A DNA stretch of 64,000 nt, taken from NCBI RefSeq assembly GCF_036226525.1, contig NZ_CP108487.1, positions 3,906,001 through 3,970,000 of the forward strand. The letters are read 5' to 3'. Shown here piece after piece: positions 44,001-51,686 of this stretch. This DNA comes from Kribbella sp. NBC_01245 (GTDB lineage: Bacteria > Actinomycetota > Actinomycetes > Propionibacteriales > Kribbellaceae). Within the stretch, counting starts at the first letter, position 1. Every line of letters begins with the position of its first letter. A program made the translations under genes and the position numbers. The notes below the pieces were generated by a model. The model worked only from the letters and a program-made list of their open reading frames with translations. It searched no databases and had not been told where the DNA came from.

Positions 44001-45931
44001 GAGAAGAGCTGCCGCAGATCCTCGTGCACTTCCTCGGTCTCCGGCGCGCGCAGCCCGAAATCATAGATGTACGCCGTGGTGCCGTCGGCGCGGCGGAACT
44101 CGTACGGCCGCTCGTCGATCACCTCGACACCCATATGCGTCAGCTTCGGCAGCACCTGCGACAACGACAGCGACGAGCCGGTCCGGTACAGCTTGAACCG
44201 TTTCTCGTTGCCCTCGGCATCGATCGGCGAGTAGAGCGACATCGCCAGGCCGTCCGTGGCCGGCAGGTCCTTGAGCTTGCAGACGTCCGCGACGGCCACC
44301 TCGGCCCGGAAGTCTTCCTTGTACGCCTGCCCGAAGGAGTCGCCGTACAACCTGGTCAGCTTCGTCGCCGCGACATCCCCGACCTCGTCGTGCAATGCCG
44401 CGGCGAAGTCGTCCTCCCAGGCCCGGGTGGTCTCGATCACCTGGCGCTCGAGGTCCTCCGCGTCGTACTCGCCGACCGTCTGGCCCTGCTTCATCCGGAC
44501 GACGAAGTGCACCCGCGCCAAGACCGACTCGGTCACATGGGCGGCGTAGTCGACCGAGTCCGCGCCGATCGCGTCCTTGAGGATCTCCTGCATCTTGAGC
44601 CGGACCGCGGTGGTGTAGCGGTCACGCGGCAGGTAGACCAGGCAGGACAGGTAGCGGTTGTAGACGTCGCGGCGGATGAACAGCTTGACCGCGCGCCGCT
44701 CCTGCAGGTGCAGCACGGTCTGGACGATCGGCAGCAGGTCCTCGACGGGAGCCTGCAGCAGCTCGTCGCGCGGGTACGTCTCGAGCACGTCGAGCAAGCC
44801 CTTGCCGCTGTGGCTGTTCGCCTCGAACCCGGTCAGCCGGAACAGGTCGAACGCCTTGCGCCGCAGCACCGGCACCTGCATAACGCTCTCGGTGTACGCC
44901 GTGGAGGCGAGCAGGCCGATGAACCGCTGCTCGCGGACGGGCTCACCGTTCTCGTCGAAGGTCTTGATGCCGACATAGTCCAGGTACGACGACCGGTGCA
45001 CGGTCGAGCGCGAATTGGCCTTCGTGAGGATCAGGAGCTTCTTCTCCCGAGCCTTCGCGCTGACCTCGGGCGGCAGCAGGCCGGCGTTCTCGCCTTGTTT
45101 CGAGTCGCGGCGCAGGATGCCGAGGCCGGTGCCGGGGACGCCGCGCAGGATGCCCTGGTCGCCCTCCATCGTGAACGCGTATTCGCGGTAACCGAGGAAC
45201 GTGAAGTGCTCGTCGGCGAGCCACTCGAGTAGCTCCTGGGTCTCCTCGACCTCGGTGTCGTCGACCGGCAGCTCGGACGCGACCAGGCCGGCCGCGATCG
45301 CGACGGCCTTGTCGTGCATCTTGGGCCAGTCCTCGACGGCCTCGCGGACGTCGTTCAGCACGCGGCTCAGGTTTTCCTCGAGGCGACGGTGCTCGGCGAG
45401 GTCGGGGATGCGATCGATCTCGAGGTGCATCCAGCTCTCGCGGACCAGGTCGTGCCCGTCCGCTGCGGCCGTCTCATCGGCGATGACCTCTTGCAGCGCG
45501 CCGGCGATATCGCGGCGGACCACGAACTGCGGGTGCACCAGCAGGTGCAGCGCGATGCCGTTGTCGGCGATCACCATGGAGGCCGAGTCGACCAGGAACG
45601 GCATGTCGTCGACGACGATCTCGACCACGGTGTGCCCGTTCGCGGACCAGCCGTGCTCTTCCACGGTCGGGGTGAAGACCTGCACCTTCGCGGTGCCCTG
45701 TGGCCGGTGCCCCGCCGACCGGTAATGGTGTCGCGCCGCCCCCAGCACGTCGGTCGGCTGACGACGGCAGATGTCCTCCGCCGCCACGTAGCGGTAGTAC
45801 CTCTCGAGGAAGGTGGTGAGCTTGGCGGGGTCTACCGCCTTCTCACTCTTCTCGTGCAGGTGTGCTCCAGCCACCACCGCCTTGCCCAGAACGTCCGCCT
45901 TCAGAACGTCCAGCTTGTTCTGCATCCCCAC
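41048..45931 (-). CDS. gdh: NAD-specific glutamate dehydrogenase, large class
   Basis: A 1627-residue protein, close to the known 180-kDa NAD-GDH class. A long N-terminal regulatory region with ACT-like parts (about 1-700) precedes the catalytic core: GGLRWSDRREDFRTEVLGL near residue 825, then VPVGAKGGFYAKQLP with the catalytic Lys, and the dinucleotide-binding VVGIGDMSGDVFGNG near 995. A helical C-terminal region follows. It deaminates glutamate to 2-oxoglutarate with NAD in the cytoplasm and works mainly in catabolism. The start is GTG 45931 or ATG 45925. A long open frame on the plus strand here is its antisense shadow. Confidence 0.96.
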   Translation of the reverse strand: MGMQNKLDVLKADVLGKAVVAGAHLHEKSEKAVDPAKLTTFLERYYRYVAAEDICRRQPTDVLGAARHHYRSAGHRPQGTAKVQVFTPTVEEHGWSANGHTVVEIVVDDMPFLVDSASMVIADNGIALHLLVHPQFVVRRDIAGALQEVIADETAAADGHDLVRESWMHLEIDRIPDLAEHRRLEENLSRVLNDVREAVEDWPKMHDKAVAIAAGLVASELPVDDTEVEETQELLEWLADEHFTFLGYREYAFTMEGDQGILRGVPGTGLGILRRDSKQGENAGLLPPEVSAKAREKKLLILTKANSRSTVHRSSYLDYVGIKTFDENGEPVREQRFIGLLASTAYTESVMQVPVLRRKAFDLFRLTGFEANSHSGKGLLDVLETYPRDELLQAPVEDLLPIVQTVLHLQERRAVKLFIRRDVYNRYLSCLVYLPRDRYTTAVRLKMQEILKDAIGADSVDYAAHVTESVLARVHFVVRMKQGQTVGEYDAEDLERQVIETTRAWEDDFAAALHDEVGDVAATKLTRLYGDSFGQAYKEDFRAEVAVADVCKLKDLPATDGLAMSLYSPIDAEGNEKRFKLYRTGSSLSLSQVLPKLTHMGVEVIDERPYEFRRADGTTAYIYDFGLRAPETEEVHEDLRQLFSETFQAVWDGRAESDNLNALVVKGFLTWRQVSVLRAYQKYIRQGGTPFSQDYIENSFLAHVDIAALLVKLFETRFDPALGAADDSAREAAAGQLVKEINAALDTVKSLDEDRILRSYLTAIKATLRTNYFQPGPDGQDRGYISFKLDPKAIPDLPEPRPAYEIFVYSPRVEGVHLRFGAVARGGLRWSDRREDFRTEVLGLVKAQMVKNSVIVPVGAKGGFYAKQLPEPGPDRNAWMEEGIACYKTFISGLLDITDNIVGDKIVPPADVVRYDSDDAYLVVAADKGTATFSDIANGVAKEYGFWLGDAFASGGSVGYDHKAMGITARGAWESVKRHFREMGHNCQAEDFTVVGIGDMSGDVFGNGMLLSEHIRLVAAFDHRHIFLDPTPDAAKSYAERRRLFDLPRSSWADYAPELISSGGGIYPRTDKAIPISAEVAQALGLESQVNSMTPAELMQAILKAPVDLFWNGGIGTYVKAAAETHADVGDKANDAIRINGAQLRAKAVGEGGNLGLTQLGRIEYAATGGRINTDFIDNVAGVDTSDHEVNIKILLDKVVADGDLTEKQRNDVIASMTDEVADLVLKSNYRQNIALANATAQAPALLHVHQDWVRRLERQGLLDRELEFLPSVAEFKRRKADGRGLTAPELSVLIAYTKIVLESELLKTSLPDDEYLKSKLVSYFPKVIQERFAEPMLAHQLRREIIVTQVVNEFVNSSGITAFHRLSLETGGSVEDVVRANLAASRIFAQPDLLARNAELDNVVDAETQSRMRLETRTLVERATRWLVSNRRPPVDIAELVDHFGPGIATVKDALPDLLRGRELALFEQRRENLMAKGVGAEFATRIAILPPAYAALGIVETSARDGLDVLEVARVHFALGERLQLGVFLERIIALPRSDRWQTMARAALRDDLHAVHARLTAQVLASTDSQLESEERVIAWQDLNATALQRASTMMEEIVETDGPELAHLSVGLRLVRTLLDNPA

Positions 45932-46079
45932 TCGTCTCCACGCGAAACCGCGGCGCCCGGCGCCGGGGCGTACGCCCTTGTGCGCCCACCTCCGAGACTA
46001 GTCCTCTCGTGTCACTGGTGTGATGCCGGGACGGTCCTTAACTTTTGCCTACGGCTTAATTTTGGTCGGCGCTTTTTGG

Positions 46080-46280
46080 TTACCCGCCGGTTCCTTTGAG
46101 CCGCAGGGCGAGGGCTGGGCAGGCGGCGGCCGCTCGGCGAGCGTGCGGTACGTCGGCCTTGGCGATCTCGCCGCGCGGTATGACCGGGAACCCCCAGTCG
46201 TCCAGCGTGACCTTGCCGGCCAGGAGGGTTGCGCAGAGGCCGTGGCCGTCACATCGCGTCCAATCGATGTCGAGCCTCAT
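46080..46280 (-). CDS. Small ferredoxin
   Basis: A 66-residue protein. Three cysteines in C-x5-C...C-P (Cys10, Cys16 and Cys54: WTRCDGHGLCATL and AAACPALAL) match actinobacterial [3Fe-4S] ferredoxins, with Gly/His between the first two. It is the last gene of the redox operon; its ATG overlaps the NuoF-like stop (46277-46280). It probably carries one electron between the NuoF-like protein and the heme membrane protein. Confidence 0.88.
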   Translation of the reverse strand: MRLDIDWTRCDGHGLCATLLAGKVTLDDWGFPVIPRGEIAKADVPHARRAAAACPALALRLKGTGG

Positions 46281-47596
46281 CGCGAACCTCCCAGGCTGGC
46301 GCCGTACGCCGTGACTGGGCGGTTCCGCAGCTGCTGGCCGCCGCCGAGCGGGAGGACGCCTCGGACCGGGAGGACGCCTCGGACCGGGCGGCCGCAGCCC
46401 GTGCCGAGGTGGTCGCGGACGTCGTCGCCGAACGCGTCGAGCGCTGACGCCAGGAACCTCGCCGCGCCGTCCGGATGCGCGCACGCCCCGCGCCCGTCGA
46501 CCAGGCCGAGGTGCCGGCGGGCGTCGTGCCAGCCGTTCGGGTCGCCCGCGAGCAGCCGGCCGAAGTCGTCGACGATCGCGCCGAGGCCGAACACGCACGG
46601 ACCGCATTGCTTGGCCGACTGATCCGCCAGCCATTGCGCGACGCGATGAACCTCGCCGAGTGGGCAGGTGTCCGGCCCGAGCGCGAGCACGATTCCCGCG
46701 CCAAGCGGGATCTCCTTGACCGTACGACTCAGCAGCACGCCTTCGGTACGCGGCAGCCAGATCCCGTGATACCCGCCGAGCAACGTCGTACTGCCTGTCG
46801 CGGCACCGGATGCGGCCAAGATCGTGTCGAGCGGTACGCCGGTGGGCACCTCGATCACGCCGGGACGTTCGACGTCGCCCGCGATCGTGAGGAGCTGGGT
46901 GCCGGGCTCGGCCGCGAGACCCGTGCGAGCGTATTCCCGCGCGCCCAGACGGGCGAGTACGGCGATCTGGGCGAACGTCTCGACGTTCGAGAGGAAGGTC
47001 GGCCGACCCTGGTATCCCTTCCGGCTCGGCAACGTACGCCGCCCTGGCGGAACCGCCTTTCCGCCTTCAAGCCCCCGCAAGACTGCCCGCGCCTCGCCCG
47101 CTACGAACCGGCCGGGCGACTCGTCGACGCGGATATCGAGTCTCGCTTCTGTGGACCGGGCTGCGGCGGACCGGGCTGCGGCGGATCGGGCTGCGGCGGA
47201 TCGGGCTGCGGCGGATCGGGATGTGGCGGCTGCTCGCATTGCCGCGGCGGCCGCCGGGTCGTGCACCGAGACGATGACCAGCGGGGCGCGGAGGGCCTTG
47301 GCAATGCCGATCGCGCCGTCGAGAACCAGATGCGGCGCCATGGTCATCAGCAGGCGATCCTTGCGGCTGATCGGCTCGCTTTCGGACCCGTTCACCACCA
47401 CGGCGGAACTACCGTCGGCCGGCAGATCGGCGAGCTTCACCGACACCGGGAACCCGGCACCACCCCGACCGCGCAACCCGACGGCCGCCACCAATTCCTG
47501 GTACGCCGCGCGAGTCAGCTCAGGCATCGGCCCCTCGACTTCGCCCAGCAATCTCGCCGGCCCGATCACCCTGGTCATATCCATCACGCCCCTCAT
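46277..47596 (-). CDS. NuoF-like NADH-dehydrogenase flavoprotein with SLBB domain
   Basis: A 439-residue protein with the NuoF plan: FMN/NAD segment GLRGRGGAGFPVSVKL, NGSESEP, GEARAVLRGLEGG, GRPTFLSNVETFAQIA, an SLBB domain (PGVIEVPTGVPLDTIL) and a Cys region AKQCGPCVFGL with a later CAHPDG. The first of the usual four cluster Cys is Ala, leaving three. A (AARSA) pentapeptide tract is inserted near residues 123-147. No NuoE or NuoG is nearby, so this is not complex I. It likely passes electrons from a pyridine nucleotide to the ferredoxin. The ATG 47596 overlaps the upstream stop. Confidence 0.85.
   Translation of the reverse strand: MRGVMDMTRVIGPARLLGEVEGPMPELTRAAYQELVAAVGLRGRGGAGFPVSVKLADLPADGSSAVVVNGSESEPISRKDRLLMTMAPHLVLDGAIGIAKALRAPLVIVSVHDPAAAAAMRAAATSRSAAARSAAARSAAARSAAARSTEARLDIRVDESPGRFVAGEARAVLRGLEGGKAVPPGRRTLPSRKGYQGRPTFLSNVETFAQIAVLARLGAREYARTGLAAEPGTQLLTIAGDVERPGVIEVPTGVPLDTILAASGAATGSTTLLGGYHGIWLPRTEGVLLSRTVKEIPLGAGIVLALGPDTCPLGEVHRVAQWLADQSAKQCGPCVFGLGAIVDDFGRLLAGDPNGWHDARRHLGLVDGRGACAHPDGAARFLASALDAFGDDVRDHLGTGCGRPVRGVLPVRGVLPLGGGQQLRNRPVTAYGASLGGSR
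46350..46385. repeat. 18-bp tandem duplication in the NuoF-like gene
   Basis: GGGAGGACGCCTCGGACC occurs twice in a row (46350-46367 and 46368-46385), adding VRGVLP a second time near the C-terminus. The copies are identical, so it is probably recent. Confidence 0.9.
47155..47229. repeat. Five 15-bp tandem repeats in the NuoF-like gene
   Basis: Units of the form A(C/T)CGGGCTGCGGCGG run from 47155 to 47229, five copies with 1-3 changes. They encode the pentapeptide AARSA on the minus strand. Copy number can change in steps that keep the frame. Confidence 0.9.
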
Positions 47597-48165
47597 CTCT
47601 GCACCAACACGGGCGCTGTTCGGAATGTCGTGCGGGTTTGGGCGGTTCGATGCCTGAGCCGGAACGCCACGGCCGCGGCGACGGTCAGCACGCATCCCAC
47701 GTTGACGGCGAACATCCACCACGTGCCGGCATCGGTCCCGGCCAAAAGTCCGTGCCCGACCGACAGCACCCACCCGGCAGCCGCGACGAGGTGGACCCCG
47801 CGCCACCACTTGGTGAGGCCTTCCGACCGCGCCATCCGCCCGCGTGCCGCGCCAACGACTGCCGCGAGCACCAACCCGTACAAGGCGAGCACTCCGATCG
47901 CCATCGCGACGGGCCGGTAGCCGGACCCGAACGGCCAGACCAACACCGACAGACTGATCTGAACGTTGCTATCGGCAACCACCGCCGCCACGTGAGCGGC
48001 AATCAGCACCAGCCCGGTGACCGCCGCCGAACGATGCACATACTGCAGCAGGAACCGTCTACCCGGATTGTTGCCCGCAGCCCCTAACGCGCCAAGCGCC
48101 GCGGACACCGTGAAGAACACCAACGCCATCACCCCGGCCGCCCGCGCCAAATACCAAAGCGTCAT
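47593..48165 (-). CDS. Ferric-reductase-like heme membrane protein
   Basis: A 190-residue protein with five or six hydrophobic segments. His residues lie in pairs typical of heme b ligation in ferric reductase-like domains: YVHRSAAVTGLVLIAAHVAAV and WWRGVHLVAAAGWVLSVGHG. No soluble FAD/NAD domain is attached. It probably moves electrons across the membrane between the cytoplasmic ferredoxin/NuoF-like pair and an external acceptor. It lies 31 nt after apbE, and its stop overlaps the next start (ATGA). Confidence 0.82.
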   Translation of the reverse strand: MTLWYLARAAGVMALVFFTVSAALGALGAAGNNPGRRFLLQYVHRSAAVTGLVLIAAHVAAVVADSNVQISLSVLVWPFGSGYRPVAMAIGVLALYGLVLAAVVGAARGRMARSEGLTKWWRGVHLVAAAGWVLSVGHGLLAGTDAGTWWMFAVNVGCVLTVAAAVAFRLRHRTAQTRTTFRTAPVLVQR

Positions 48166-48196
48166 TCGCGGACCCCCTGCTGCTCGGCGCGGGGCG

Positions 48197-49231
48197 TCAT
48201 GAGGCGGCCTTGTTCCGAGTGGGCCAGCCAGCGAGTTCGAAGATCTCGCCGTCCTGCCCAACCAGCCGGGCGGGATGACCAGCCAAGGTCAACCGTCCGA
48301 GGGCCGCATCCCCTGTCGCGACGAGCGCCGTACTAAAGGTGTTCGCCCGCACAGCCGTCGGCGCCCACACACTCGCCGTTCGCCAAGGACCCTCAGCCGG
48401 CCGCCCGGTACGCGGATCGATCAGGTGATGCCCGGTAGCCCACTTCCGCACGGTCGTGGTCGACGTGGCGAGCCCGCCATGCGCAAGCGTCACCGCCGTA
48501 CCCTCATCCCCGGCCCGCTCGGCAACCTCGATTACCCATGGCTCCCGAGACTCGCCCGCCGCCCGAAGGTCACCACCGATCTCCACCAGTACGGCGCATC
48601 CGTATCGCTCGGCGAGTACCGTCGCCGCCCGATCCGCCGTCCAGGCCTTACCGATTGCACCAAGGTCAAGCGTCACCCCAGGCGGTACGCCAATCCGCGC
48701 AAGCTTCCGGTCCAGCCGAACCTGCCGCCACCCCGGCACCGCCCGCGCCACCTCACCAGGCCCACGCCCCGGCGCAAGCGCCCGGCGGCGACGTACCAGC
48801 TCGATGTCAGCGTCATACCCAGCCGAGATAACGGCCGCGCCAACCGTCGGATCAACCGCACCCCCGCTCATCGACGCGGAAACCAACGCCACGTCCACCA
48901 TGTCGACCAGCAGCCGCGAAACCGGCACCATCATGCCCGCGCGCCCGTTGACCACCGACAACTCGGAGTCCGGCAGGAACCGGCTCGACGCCCGTTCCAC
49001 CCGATCCATCATCGCCTTCAACGTGCCCGCACAAGCGCCAACCACCTCCGGATCATCAACAGTCACCCGAACCTGACAACTCCACGCCTCCCACCCCCGC
49101 GTCCCAACCACCCGCTCTCCCTTCCCACCCCGACTCGACGGAACTCGCCCAGTCCCGGCTTTCAGGGTTGATGTCTCGACGGCTCGCCCTTTCCGGGCTC
49201 TGGTCTTCGAGATCGACGTCTCGGCGGTCAT
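48197..49231 (-). CDS. apbE: FAD:protein FMN transferase (ApbE)
   Basis: A 344-residue protein. ApbE landmarks are ERASSRFLPDSELSVVN, the Gly-rich SGGAVDPTVGAAVI, VTLDLGAIGKAWTADRAA, VEIGGDLRAAG and HHLIDPRTGRPAEG. It attaches FMN from FAD to Ser or Thr of redox proteins. Unlike most family members it shows no signal peptide or lipobox; the first 45 residues are a basic tail. The ATG overlaps the stop of the upstream gene (49228-49231). No protein in this operon has a clear D-x-x-(S/T)-G-A-(S/T) target site, so the substrate is unknown. Confidence 0.9.
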   Translation of the reverse strand: MTAETSISKTRARKGRAVETSTLKAGTGRVPSSRGGKGERVVGTRGWEAWSCQVRVTVDDPEVVGACAGTLKAMMDRVERASSRFLPDSELSVVNGRAGMMVPVSRLLVDMVDVALVSASMSGGAVDPTVGAAVISAGYDADIELVRRRRALAPGRGPGEVARAVPGWRQVRLDRKLARIGVPPGVTLDLGAIGKAWTADRAATVLAERYGCAVLVEIGGDLRAAGESREPWVIEVAERAGDEGTAVTLAHGGLATSTTTVRKWATGHHLIDPRTGRPAEGPWRTASVWAPTAVRANTFSTALVATGDAALGRLTLAGHPARLVGQDGEIFELAGWPTRNKAAS

Positions 49232-49554
49232 GAGCCGTTGCTCCCACCCTGGGCCGGCTGGTCCTGCTCGGCCTGCCCCAGCCCGCCCTCGCTCTGGCTA
49301 TCGGTCGAACCGGCACTAGCAGCAGTACTGGACGTGGACCCGGCGGCCTCACCCGAGTCGGTATCAGACGTACTAGACGTACTCGACGTCCCGTCCGATC
49401 CGGTCCCGCTACCGATCGCCTGCCGGCCGGTCAGCACCGCCACCGCGAGCCCGGTCCCGCCGATCCCGATCACGGCCGTCGCTACCGCCGTCGCCGCCGA
49501 ACGCCGCAACCACCGCGCCCGAACGACCTGAGCATCCTCCGCATGATTGACCAT
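49228..49554 (-). CDS. Membrane-anchored Ser/Gly-rich protein, first gene of redox operon
   Basis: A 108-residue protein. A short basic N-terminus (VVRARWLRRS) is followed by one transmembrane helix (about 20-42) and a low-complexity Ser/Thr/Gly/Asp/Gln-rich tail of about 65 residues, predicted to lie outside the cell. No family is recognised. It overlaps apbE by 4 nt, so it belongs to the operon and may be the external partner. DTDSGEA is only a poor match to a flavinylation site. Confidence 0.7.
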   Translation of the reverse strand: MVNHAEDAQVVRARWLRRSAATAVATAVIGIGGTGLAVAVLTGRQAIGSGTGSDGTSSTSSTSDTDSGEAAGSTSSTAASAGSTDSQSEGGLGQAEQDQPAQGGSNGS

Positions 49555-49701
49555 GCGCCAACCCTCGCGCCGGCCACGTCAGGCGGACCTCAGCAAACCC
49601 TCAAGCCAGCATCAAGTTCCCCTGAGAACTGCCTGAACGCCCACTTTCAGTTGGCTCGATTCATGGCGGCGACCGCATCGCCAGGCGCACCGGCACGCTC
49701 G

Positions 49702-51531
49702 TTAAGCACAGTCATCGGGCAACTCCTCTGGGGTAAGGCCGATTCGGGTCAGGCGAGTGTTGGCATTCTTCTTTCGCCCCTTCTTCCCGCCGATCGTCTT
49801 GGTGGTCGTGTTGGTGGTCGTGTTGGTGGTCTTGTTCGTGTACTTGCCAGTGGGCTTGGCTCCGTTCTGCTTTGGTGGGGTGAGTTCGCCGGTGGTGAGG
49901 TTGACCTGGCCGAGGTAGTAGGTGCCGGTGTGGTCGACCAGGTACCGGGCGCCGCGCGGGGTGGTCCATTCGACGCTGCCGTCAGGCAGCAGCGCATTAC
50001 GCAGGCCACCGTGGGTTTTCGCCCGGTGTGGCGTGCGTGTCACCGGCAACAGGTTCCGTGTACTGGTCTGTCCCGGTGGACCGTTCTTGTCGTACGGCAC
50101 CACATGATCAAGATCGGTGGAGAAGGTGGTTTCGCCAGTGGCCCACGGCTCCATCGGCGTCGGGTAGCGCAGTTTCACCCACTCCCTGATCCGCTGCGGC
50201 ACTTGATAGGTGTCAGCACTGAGGGGTTCGCGCAGGTCGATGACGGGTTTGAGGACCACGGCCTCGTGGCCGATGAGTTCCTTCAGTTGCGACACCAGCA
50301 GCGGACCAATCCCCTCGACCCACGCGACACCGTCACCACTGGCCAGTGCCTCCTGCGAGATACGCACATAGAACGAATGTGGCGCCCGGGCGCGGTTCGG
50401 GTTGCGGGCCTTGAGGCCGGCGAGGAACTGATCCACCGGCACGTCGTCGTCGCTGTCGGTGCCGTACCAAGGCTGTTCGTGCTCGCTGCCGGTGCCGTAC
50501 GCGTCGCCCTTCCCACCGCTGTCGCATTCGCCGTATTCGCCGCGTTCGCCGTACTCGCCGCGTTCGCCGCGTTCGCCGTACTCGCCGTATTCGCCGCGTT
50601 CGCCGTATTCGCCGCGTTCGCCGTACTCGCCGCGTCCGCCGCGTTCGCCGTACTCGCCGCGTTCGCCGCACTCGCTGTCATTGCCGCCCTTGCTGTCGTT
50701 GCCGGGCTCGCCGTTGTTGTTGTGGTGGGCTGCGGCGTTCTGGGCGGCGTTCTTGCGGGCTTTGCGGCGGCCGTGTTCGCGCAGGTCCAGGGCGACGGCG
50801 GGGTCGGCCAGCAGTCCGACGGCTTTGGCGCGGAGTTGCTGGTGGGAGCCGGGCTCGCCCTCTTGCGCCATGATGTCGGCGAGTTCGTCGACGGCGGCAT
50901 CGAAGCGGATCGCGTCACCGGTTGCGGTGCGGGCGATGACGGATTTGGTGCCGTGGTCGTTGGATTGGCCGAGCCAGACGCCGCGTTGGCGGGCGTAGAG
51001 GTCGGCGTCGGCTTGGGCTTTGGCGGGGTCGGCTTGCATTTTGGCCGCCTTCACGAACACCTTCAGCCGTGACGGGGTGACGGTGTTGATGATGGCGTGG
51101 ATCTTGGCGTCGACGATGGCGGCCGCGGCCAAACTCAGGGATAGGCAGGTGCGGGCGATCGAGCGGGCCCGCCAGGCTTCGGCGTTGCCGGCCAGGACCT
51201 GGGCGAGGGTTTTGGGGAATCGGTGCCGTAGGGCGAGGGCTTCGCCGAGGTAGGCGGCCGCGGCGCCGTGGGACATGCCGAGGCGCCAGCCGAATTCCTG
51301 GGCGCAGAATTCGGCGATCGGCGGGCAGCCTTCACCGCCGTACACGCGCAGCCGTTCCACTCCCGGCACGATCTCCCCACCCGGCGGTGGGTCGACGGTG
51401 GCGTTGAGGTCGGTGTAGTGCAGGGCGAGCAGCAGCGACTCGGCCTCGTCGGCGGCGATGCGGGCGCGCGAGGCGGCGGCGCGGTCCAGGGTCTGGTCCA
51501 CGTCGAGCTCATCAACACCGTTATCGAACAT
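49702..51531 (-). CDS. DUF222 / HNH endonuclease domain protein (13E12-type)
   Basis: About 609 residues. The N-terminal DUF222 domain spans about 25-260 (EIVPGVERLRVYGGEGCPPI, then GMSHGAAAAYLGEALALRHR). A repeat tract of (G-E-Y/R) tripeptides follows near 285-340. The HNH motif is in TDLDHVVPYDKNGPPGQ, NLLPVTR and HRAKTHGG. The C-terminus is Lys/Thr/Asn-rich. The family is multi-copy and mobile-like in actinobacteria; its biological role is unresolved. The ATG at 51531 was chosen as the DUF222 start. Confidence 0.9.
   Translation of the reverse strand: MFDNGVDELDVDQTLDRAAASRARIAADEAESLLLALHYTDLNATVDPPPGGEIVPGVERLRVYGGEGCPPIAEFCAQEFGWRLGMSHGAAAAYLGEALALRHRFPKTLAQVLAGNAEAWRARSIARTCLSLSLAAAAIVDAKIHAIINTVTPSRLKVFVKAAKMQADPAKAQADADLYARQRGVWLGQSNDHGTKSVIARTATGDAIRFDAAVDELADIMAQEGEPGSHQQLRAKAVGLLADPAVALDLREHGRRKARKNAAQNAAAHHNNNGEPGNDSKGGNDSECGERGEYGERGGRGEYGERGEYGERGEYGEYGERGERGEYGERGEYGECDSGGKGDAYGTGSEHEQPWYGTDSDDDVPVDQFLAGLKARNPNRARAPHSFYVRISQEALASGDGVAWVEGIGPLLVSQLKELIGHEAVVLKPVIDLREPLSADTYQVPQRIREWVKLRYPTPMEPWATGETTFSTDLDHVVPYDKNGPPGQTSTRNLLPVTRTPHRAKTHGGLRNALLPDGSVEWTTPRGARYLVDHTGTYYLGQVNLTTGELTPPKQNGAKPTGKYTNKTTNTTTNTTTKTIGGKKGRKKNANTRLTRIGLTPEELPDDCA
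50526..50673. repeat. 9-bp tandem repeats in the DUF222-HNH gene
   Basis: About sixteen units of TTCGCCGYR or CTCGCCGYR run without interruption and encode Gly-Glu-Tyr/Arg tripeptides on the minus strand. The tract links DUF222 and HNH domains and can change length by whole tripeptides. Confidence 0.9.
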
Positions 51532-51686
51532 ACTAGCGATTATACAGACTGCGAGGCGGCGATTTCCGTTATCCACAAGGGAAATCGCCACCTTGCGGAC
51601 GGGGCCGACAGGGAAGGCCATCAGCAAACGCCGCGTCGGGCTGGCGCGAAAGGAGGCGGCGACCGTGTCGCGGGGTTGGCGAAGAG

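Noticed and set aside
40961..45232. A 1423-codon open frame on the plus strand
   Set aside because: It is antisense to the well-supported NAD-glutamate dehydrogenase, rich in Arg/Asp/Val/Leu low-complexity content and without recognisable domains; long antisense frames are usual at this GC.
50526..50673. Regular short repeats that might suggest a CRISPR array
   Set aside because: The 9-bp units are continuous with no spacers and lie in frame inside a coding region.
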